In this document: positions 57,929 through 64,000 of the stretch, piece by piece
How positions within the stretch are numbered: the stretch's first letter is position 1
Layout: each line of letters begins with the position of its first letter
Assembly: GCF_019097595.1 (NCBI RefSeq)
Contig: NC_080734.1
Coordinates: 19,706,392 to 19,770,391, forward strand
Source of the DNA: Hemibagrus wyckioides
Lineage: Eukaryota > Chordata > Actinopteri > Siluriformes > Bagridae
Direction of reading: 5' to 3'
Length of the DNA: 64,000 nucleotides
The notes under the pieces: model-generated
What the model saw: only the letters and a program-made list of their open reading frames with translations
The model's database searches: none
Told to the model about the DNA's origin: nothing
Position numbers and translations under genes: made by a program

Positions 57929-58234
57929 TACAGATGAAAGGATGCATAAAAGTCCTGAGAGACCAGCCAGCTGATAATGTTGAAGGACTCCTTAATGCCC
58001 TGAAGTAAGTTCTTGATCTACATTAAGCCCTTAACAATCCATAATGTGTTCCCACTAAACATTTGTGTGTTCTTTTAATAGAGGTATTAAACATTAAAAA
58101 AAACTTTGTCCTTACATTAGAAATTGTTTTATCCTTTTCTCCTGTTTTCCTTCCTCTCTTCTTTCCTTAGATTCACCACAAAGCATCTGAACGATGAATC
58201 CACTCCAAAAAATATCAGAACAATGCTCCAGTAA
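52797..58234 (+). CDS. cyria: CYFIP-related Rac1 interactor A, whole coding span (10 exons per isoform, 323-324 aa)
   Basis: CYRI proteins bind active Rac1 and curb the Scar/WAVE-Arp2/3 actin machinery at the plasma membrane. Joining 52797-52866, 54114-54235, 54315-54420, 54526-54662, 54772-54849, 55396-55512, 55721-55800, 57689-57815, 57934-58004 and 58171-58234 gives 972 bases, 323 residues, the same length as human CYRIA. The N-terminal Met-Gly-Asn suits N-myristoylation. The Rac1-binding Arg pair is present as [13 protein letters not shown] (R159-R160; R160-R161 in the longer isoform, the numbering used for CYRI-B). Text such as [22 protein letters not shown] and [12 protein letters not shown] points to CYRIA rather than CYRIB. 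A second first exon at 53281-53353 gives a 324-residue form. The single DUF1394-type domain is complete. Confidence 0.95.
53150..53239. repeat. (TC)n microsatellite before exon B acceptor
   Basis: About 90 bases of TC with a few CCC steps. It ends 35 bases before the splice acceptor of cyria exon B. It explains the Leu/Ser open frame on the plus strand and the Arg/Glu frame on the minus strand. Confidence 0.97.
53281..53353 (+). CDS. cyria: cyria alternative first coding exon B
   Basis: After acceptor cttccag at 53273: AAACCAA then ATG. Encodes [20 protein letters not shown] then LDFE, plus one base before donor gtgagc. This is the N terminus typical of CYRIB. It ends in the same phase as exon A, so either can join the exon at 54114. 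A long TC tract lies just before the acceptor and extends its pyrimidine tract. Confidence 0.9.
54114..54235 (+). CDS. cyria: cyria coding exon 2
   Basis: Completes an Asn codon, then [20 protein letters not shown] and [11 protein letters not shown]. Acceptor catcag, donor GAT|gtaggt. Confidence 0.95.
54315..54420 (+). CDS. cyria: cyria coding exon 3
   Basis: [20 protein letters not shown] through FYGFSLKL, ending in phase 1. Acceptor tttttcag, donor CTGG|gtaact. Confidence 0.95.
54526..54662 (+). CDS. cyria: cyria coding exon 4 with weak donor
   Basis: [20 protein letters not shown] through [15 protein letters not shown]. Acceptor ggtgcag. The donor is CTCAAG|gttcta, weak beyond the GT, yet the boundary after DELK is the family boundary. 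The following intron is only 109 bases. Confidence 0.93.
54772..54849 (+). CDS. cyria: cyria coding exon 5: Rac1-binding Arg pair
   Basis: [20 protein letters not shown] then RINNMN. It holds the Arg-Arg pair needed for Rac1 binding in CYRI-B. Acceptor ttcctcag, donor AAC|gtaagc, phase 0. Confidence 0.95.
55396..55512 (+). CDS. cyria: cyria coding exon 6
   Basis: [20 protein letters not shown] then [17 protein letters not shown]; highly conserved. Acceptor ccccatag, donor GAG|gtaacg, phase 0. Confidence 0.95.
55721..55800 (+). CDS. cyria: cyria coding exon 7
   Basis: [20 protein letters not shown] then KVMLET and two bases of a Pro codon. Acceptor ccttgtag, donor CC|gtaagt. Confidence 0.95.
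56934..56947 (+). promoter_or_regulatory. CTCF-like motif
   Basis: CCACCAGGGGGTTC, close to the CTCF core with two differences at its right end. It lies in the 1.9 kb intron before cyria coding exon 8. Confidence 0.35.
57689..57815 (+). CDS. cyria: cyria coding exon 8
   Basis: [20 protein letters not shown] through [17 protein letters not shown]. Acceptor tttggcag, donor GAC|gtgaga. The intron before it is long (1.9 kb). Confidence 0.95.
57895..57925. repeat. (GT)n microsatellite
   Basis: About 15 GT units immediately upstream of the acceptor of cyria coding exon 9. Confidence 0.95.
57934..58004 (+). CDS. cyria: cyria coding exon 9
   Basis: [20 protein letters not shown] then NAL and two bases. 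The acceptor gtttgtacag directly follows a GT microsatellite. Donor AA|gtaagt. Confidence 0.95.
58171..58234 (+). CDS. cyria: cyria last coding exon
   Basis: Completes a Lys codon, then [20 protein letters not shown] and TAA. The MLQ end is the family end. Acceptor tccttag. Confidence 0.95.
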
Positions 58235-58815
58235 CCTTTGTTTTTCTTTTTAAGTGAAGAGGATCAGTGTACAGACCTCAAAAGATGTATATGTTTACAT
58301 TTATTTAAGAAATTGATGTTAATACTTATGTGTATTTACATAGCCATTCCCAACAATATACTTTAAATTAAAATTGCCTATATTCTGTCAAAGCACAAAT
58401 AAATGAAACCGTATAGCCTTAAAAACAACAACAACTCTGATATGGTTCTCCATATCGCTTTAAAATCAAGAATGGCGATTGTTTTTAACCAAAGTAGCTA
58501 ATGTGTTGCGGAGTGTCTGTATTCAGGGCAAGTAATGCAGCGTAGCAGTGAGACGAGGTGATGTCAAGCTAAAAACAAAAGTGTTCTCAGTGGGTGGTGC
58601 TTTTTTTTCCTTATGGAAGAGTGAAAAGCCAGTTTAATAATGCCACAGATGCTCTATCTTGTTGTTTTTTTGTTTTTAATTTGAAGTTCAGTTTGTTTTT
58701 GTTGTACACTTTTTTTTTTTTTTTTTCTTTTGTGATGTTTGCTCTTGTTTTTGTGCCTCTGCCTCTAACACAATCATTGCTCAATGCCACAGCTTTAAAA
58801 ATTGAAATAAATTGA
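58235..58815 (+). other. cyria: cyria 3'UTR
   Basis: AT-rich, no frame. AATAAA signals are at 58398-58403 and 58806-58811; either could end the transcript. Confidence 0.6.
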
Positions 58816-61800
58816 CATTTTCAGTATATTTTAATATTATTAGACTGTTTCAATCATTCTGCAGAACACCTCTGTACAGCGCAGAGTCATGATCACGGTG
58901 GATAGCATTTCCTAATCTAAGATTATAATAAAATGTATTTCTAGACATTTTAGACACTAAAACATGACTAACATTTTCTTATTCTGTTGCCAGATTTTTG
59001 TGCTGCTTCTTTGGAAAAAATGTGTTTAAAATGAACATAATTATTTTACAGTAGATCAAGGCTATTATTTATTGCAGCTATATTTCATGAAAATGTATTT
59101 ATTTTTCTCGAATTTGTCTTTGCAGTGATCTCAGTCATGGGTTAAAGATTAGGGTTTAAACAGATGGAGTGAAAGGGTCTTGCCTTTGTGGTGCAAATGG
59201 CATTTTTTCACAAGCACATGATGGCAGCATTAGGTCATGTGTGAGGTACTGTTGTATTATCAGCTTGTGGTTTGAGCAGTGACCCCAGTACTGTACAACA
59301 CTACACTACAACATCTAAACCTGTTTAATCGGGTATCTATGAGGTACATTTCCGTAATAACTGTCTGTAGCTTATCCTTTCCTACTCACAGCTCATCAGA
59401 CTCCCTCTACCCCACTACCAGTGGAAAGGCACTGACCACACAAATAAGTCATGATCTTTTTCATCACAGCAGTGGCGCTGAAGTGGCAGAACATCACTCT
59501 GCATGTGGTGGGGCTTTTTATTTACCTTCATTATAGTGCTTTAAGCAGAAACATGGAGGAACATGAAAACATAGCTGAAAGAGAACAATGGGTGCAAATT
59601 GTGCATTGGGTAAGACTTTTAACTATGTATTTACAGAACTACATCTTCATCGAGGTGTCTAATGAACACGGACGCTGCAGCAGGAGGAGGGGGAGTGGAA
59701 GTGATTCCTCTTGACTCCAGACTAATTTTCAGACACTACATTTGCACAGGACATTTTTGTCTGTATGTCATGAGCAGCTTTACTGTAGTAAACGTATTGA
59801 ATTTGGAAGTTTACATGGAGAACACAGACAAGCGGAGTGATGCAACAATTTGTTCCAATTCACAAGTTCGATTGGTCGAACTGTTCCAAGAGTGCTTACA
59901 TTTACTATAACCGCAATGGGACGTTTGTGTGTATCAATGCATACTAAATACTGTGTATACAGGATTACATCACATGTTTATATTATTAATAAGACAACAG
60001 TTTTGGAAAATGTCAGTAAGGGCACAGTTTGAATATATAAAGAAATGAATTTTTCAGTGTAACCTGAACAGTGAGTCATTTTTCTTGGCCTGGTTGAAGT
60101 AAAACTTTGAGAATTCAGAAAGCACGGCGAAGAAATGTACTCGAGAATGCCGTCTCCTTCCCCTGAATAATAGATTCTTTTTTTTCTTCCAGAAATATAC
60201 ATCAAAGTCTTTGCCGTGTGCTCGAGATAAAGTGTGTCGTGTTGCGTAACCCTGCCACATGAATGGTACTTTCTCCACTCCATCCAGGATTGTTGTGTAA
60301 CAGTGAAGATTCACTGGAAAACCTTCAGACCCCCAGTTTCAAGCGGATGGGAGATACCGGGAGATGGGCCGTTACATGAGGAGAGCTGGACAGGGCTGTA
60401 ATAGGGCAACAACCAGCAGTAGGATCGGTATCTTTGCTTTTGTGCGAGGAGGACCAGAAGGATTTAAATACCATTGGACTGAGCAGTAATTCTCCTATAA
60501 GAAGTTTCCAAGATGTCTCCACCTTCCTTTCTGTTGCGTACATGCGGTATCAAGTCCAAATGCCTGCGAAATGAACAATTTATTGCCATTAAATGAAAGT
60601 GTTGGTCAAATTTACAACACTATGCACTGTGTGTGCTCTGTGTACTTTCTCAAACTAGAATGAATTTTCTGGTTACACATTGAACGTTTTGACCATATAG
60701 TACACAGTTATAGAAGGGAAATGATTGAGGATAAGGATGGATTCCCTTTTGAGTCTGATTCCTCTCAATGTTTCTTCCTCATATCATGGCAGGGAGTTTT
60801 TCCTCGTCACCATCACCATTGACCATTAGGGATAAGTTTAAAATGTATACTTTATACCCTGAATTTATATATTTCTGTAAAGCTGCTTTGTGACAAAATC
60901 CATTGTTTAATGTGCTATACAAATATAGTTGAATTGAATGGAAAGTATCACAAATGTGCTGTTAGCTCATAACAAGATAAGATATTGGAACACTATCTCA
61001 ATCAACTCAAAGATTGATATGTACTTAAAACCTCCAATATGATCTAAAGTGTTTTGACATAAGCCTTTCATCAATTCCCCAAGCGCTGCTCAATTATAAA
61101 AGCAGTATTCAAACATTGACTGTAGTCTGTACGTAATGTAACCATTCAGCATTGCCTTGGAATTGAAGAGTAACTCATTGAATTAATTGCAGTTAGTATT
61201 TTTAATGGTATTTATATGAAATATACAGATTTGAATATTTGATTAAGAGAAAAGCAAAGATCCAAACCATTTTCTCAAAGGCATTCTGATTGACAGCAAA
61301 GCTACAGTTTCTCATTTATTGTTAATTCCATAAACATTTTGTCTGTAGCTTCAAACATGATGACGGCGGCATGCGGCTGGGGCGTAACCTCAGATCGGTC
61401 ATTGGTTAGATCCCCTGTGCAATCTGCACTGTAATGGTTAAGCTTTGCTTCATGCAGCTGACTGTAATATGCAGGAAGGGGAGAGCTGAGCTTCCCACCC
61501 ATATCCCACAATCCTCTGATTGGTATGTAAGACCAGATGCCTTTTTTCTGCAGTATGGCTTTTTGAATGCCAGTGCAGGTCAGAGTAAAGGGGAGGGGGC
61601 ATACTGCAGTGGACAGGAAGGAGGGGGGGTTGAGGGAATACCATTGAGTGGTGAGAGAGAGAGAGAGAATGTGCTGCACAAGGATTCCCTGTCTGTAGGG
61701 ATTAAAATCATGCACTGTACATTTAAGCTGAAAATTTGCCGTTGGATAACTGTGTAGGACTCACTTTGATGAAAGACATGGAATAAAAAGAAAAACTGCT

Positions 61801-61885
61801 TGTGATATGAATTAATTTGCCAACATATTTTTCCCAGCCAATCATACATTCATATATTTAGGACATATGATAATACATTAAAAAA
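58816..61885. other. Gene-free stretch downstream of cyria
   Basis: AT-rich with short chance frames only. It includes the LINE-end copy at 60712. No recognised coding text on either strand. Confidence 0.6.
60712..60946 (+). repeat. LINE 3'-end-like dispersed repeat
   Basis: Reads ttttgagtctgattcctctc, gtttcttcctcatatcatgg, agggagtttttcctcgtcac, then taaagctgctttgtgacaaa and tgctatacaaatatagttga, closing in ttgaattgaat, a short tandem end typical of LINE tails. Reverse copies at 46376 and 2426. Confidence 0.7.
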
Positions 61886-61889
61886 AATT

Positions 61890-62390
61890 TTTAAAACCAC
61901 CCTAAAATTGTTCCTGAACAATGTTGGCAGTGTGTCAGGGAGCATTATGCTGCTGAAAAAGAACAGGGCAATTAGGGAACACCATTGCCATGAAGAGGTG
62001 TACTTATTCTGCAGCAATGTTTAGGAAGGTGGTTTGTGTCACAGTAACATCCACATGATTGCAGGACTCAATCTTTCCAGCAGAACATTGCTGAGAGCAT
62101 CACACTGCCTTCACCGGCTCCACTTCTTCACATAGTGCATCCTGATGTCATCTGTTCACCAGGTAAGTGACACACACTCGCATCCGGCCATCCACATTAT
62201 GTAAAAGAAAGCATGATTCCTCAGACCAGGCCTCCTTCCATTGCTCTCCCCATGCTCCATGGTTCAGTTCTAATGCCCACCTGCACATTGTAGGAGCTTT
62301 GAGTGGAACTCTGAGTGCTCTGCAGCTACGCAGCTCTGAACACAGCAAGCTGTGATACTCTGTGTGATCTTACTCCTGTATATCAGCCAG
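61890..62390 (-). mobile_element. Decayed Tc1-like element, same family as 23632
   Basis: The minus strand reads HGAWGEQWKEAWSEESCFLL then HNVDGRMRVCVTYLVN, and further on a degenerate HVDVTVTQTT and VLFQQ stretch. These match in order the NWT-EQW-K-WSDESRF and VDVT-TRTTYL parts of a Tc1-like transposase of the kind left at 23673. Stops and lost ends show a dead copy. Confidence 0.75.
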
Positions 62391-62594
62391 CATTCACTGT
62401 TTAGTATATTTGGTTTATTGAAATCTTATAATTGAAAATACTAAATAAATGTGACTGTACTTAAGATATTTTACTTGCTAAGATGTTTTGACATGTATGA
62501 ATAACCCACCTGCGTCTGGAGTATATTTTAGAGTTGAAACCAATTGATCTCAGGCTAATAAAGTCCATGCTATGTCTTTGGCTCCTTTGTTGCC

Positions 62595-62612
62595 TCCTCC
62601 TCCTCCTCCTCC
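62595..62612. repeat. (CTC)n short repeat
   Basis: Six CTC units in a pyrimidine-rich stretch (about 62580-62800). Confidence 0.9.
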
Positions 62613-62865
62613 TTTTCTTTTGTTACAAATCTCTTACTCTCTTCTCTTTGCCTCCCATCACTTTACTCTCGTCATCTCCTTTTAATCTCTTACCCCCCTC
62701 CCCACACCCATACTATCTTTAGCCTACTCTTTGTATCGCTCCTCTCACCTCCTCTCTGTAGCCTCAGAGCTCTTTATTTCTTGTTCTCCCCCTTCCTCCC
62801 TTGTGTTTCCATATTTGATTTGCTTTGGTAAGTGCCCTTGCTTGCTCTCTCACTCTCTCTCATCC

Positions 62866-62882
62866 ACACACACACACACACA
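62866..62882. repeat. (CA)n microsatellite
   Basis: About eight CA units. Confidence 0.9.
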
Positions 62883-64000
62883 TGGACACAGAGGAGGAGG
62901 CATGAGGCTGCAAATCACACCCTTTCTGTAGAGTCATGTAGTCTATCTGAATGTTATCTCCTAGTCTTGCTGTGTCTTAACAACAGAGACTCAAGCTCTT
63001 GCTTGTTCCTGCATTGTCACCAGGATGCCACTGTTCTTTACTATTCCACTCTATTATTCAAAAGGGTTAGTAATACAACATACATATCCATGAGGGACCT
63101 ATTTAAAATAATTAGTATTTTTATTAATTAATTCATTTGTTTATCTGCATTTCCCATTTACTGGAACTTTTTGGAAGCCTTTCTGTAGCTTAATTGTGTT
63201 CAGTGATTTTTCATGAGCTCTGTCAGATCCTTCAGCCCAACCCATCAAGCATGCTGCTAAATAAATTGTAAAGCAGCAGGTATTAAACCCCCTGTGAGGA
63301 GCAGAAAATGGTGAATCACGCTCTGCCTTCCCTTCATGCTGCAGCATGGACAACAGACATCTCTTGCATGTGTAAAAAACTGCAATATTGGACACCTATT
63401 TTTATCAGTTTGTATTAATAATTCAGGACTCCTGTGCTGTCATGTGTACTCCATCCATCTTAGCCTGGGAATGGTGTCATGTTAGCACCAAAACTACTCT
63501 AACCATCTGCCAGGGGGTAGTTTCCTGGGGGGAATTATTTCTACAATAATCAGAACTAGCCATTACCCCAATACTAAAATATATTTGGAAATAACTTATT
63601 TTATAACATTATTGGACCTCTGAATCTATTGTAAGTTCAGAATAAATAAATAAATAAAAATGCTAAATATTAAAAAAAACACTGTTGCACAAGTTACAAC
63701 TATTGCCTCAGAACACAGAGCTTGAACAAAGTTCAACTGGGAGAGCAGATACCTCAATCTACATCACTATACCTAGAGTTAGAAGTTAGCATAGTGTTAT
63801 TTTAGCTAAATTTTATTTCAAAACCTTGTTGTTGATGATATTTCAATTCTGATTTTTTCCGATTTATGTATTTTGCAGGATGCATAACCATTTAGAACTC
63901 CCCACCTACCCCCTCCAACCAAATCCACACATCAGCTGCTGCACGTCACATGACCTTATTGTTTCCTCACCTGTTTCCTGTTTGCACCTAATTAACATGT

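Larger units (their letters stand above)
62391..64000. other. Gene-free right end
   Basis: Pyrimidine-rich then AT-rich, with an (AATA)n run near 63640-63656. No exon with recognisable protein text was seen on either strand. Confidence 0.6.

Noticed and set aside
61302..61757. 137-codon minus-strand and 107-codon plus-strand frames
   Set aside because: Overlapping frames on both strands without recognisable protein text; treated as chance.

Overview
The window is vertebrate nuclear DNA, almost certainly from a ray-finned (teleost) fish. The grounds are split genes with GT-AG introns, dense CA/GT and tetranucleotide microsatellites, a tRNA-derived SINE, and hAT, Tc1-like and RTE-like relics of the kinds common in otophysan fishes. 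A catfish-like genome would fit, but the species cannot be fixed from the sequence alone.

Three protein-coding genes can be modelled exon by exon. (1) fzd3, a Wnt receptor of the Frizzled family, lies on the minus strand: coding exons run from 15203 down to 1687 and give a 685-residue model in six exons. (2) fbxo16, an F-box protein, lies on the plus strand: eight coding exons at 19671-24164 give a 373-residue model. It is head to head with fzd3 across a GC-rich, CpG-rich interval (about 16.99-17.65 kb) that probably serves both genes. (3) cyria (older name fam49a), a Rac1-binding regulator of the WAVE complex, lies on the plus strand: its coding exons run from 52797 to 58234 and give 323 or 324 residues, because two alternative first coding exons both fit the frame. 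A promoter near 25 kb and a small non-coding exon at 48102-48156 are inferred, which would make the first intron about 23 kb.

Region by region: 1-1.69 kb is downstream of fzd3 (probable 3'UTR). 1.69-15.2 kb is fzd3, with an RTE-like LINE fragment, a hAT MITE and a decayed Tc1-like copy in its introns. 15.2-19.7 kb is the divergent promoter interval, with another Tc1-like relic and long simple repeats. 19.7-24.2 kb is fbxo16, with a hAT MITE and an internally deleted Tc1-like transposase in its introns. 24.2-25.4 kb is the inferred cyria promoter. 25.4-52.8 kb is the long 5' part of cyria, dominated by a 6.4 kb purine-rich minisatellite (32.7-39.1 kb) and a hAT insertion with a perfect 8-bp target duplication (42.85-43.85 kb). 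52.8-58.2 kb is the cyria coding part. 58.2-64 kb is 3'UTR and gene-poor sequence with repeat relics.

The most notable observations are the frame-enforced choice between two myristoylatable first exons of cyria, the giant minisatellite (including a block rich in single-G losses that may be a consensus error), a perfect CTCF-type motif just upstream of the alternative exons, and the joining of a human 8p21-type gene pair (FZD3-FBXO16) to a human 2p24-type gene (CYRIA). No CRISPR array, tRNA gene, rRNA gene or new enzyme system was found.
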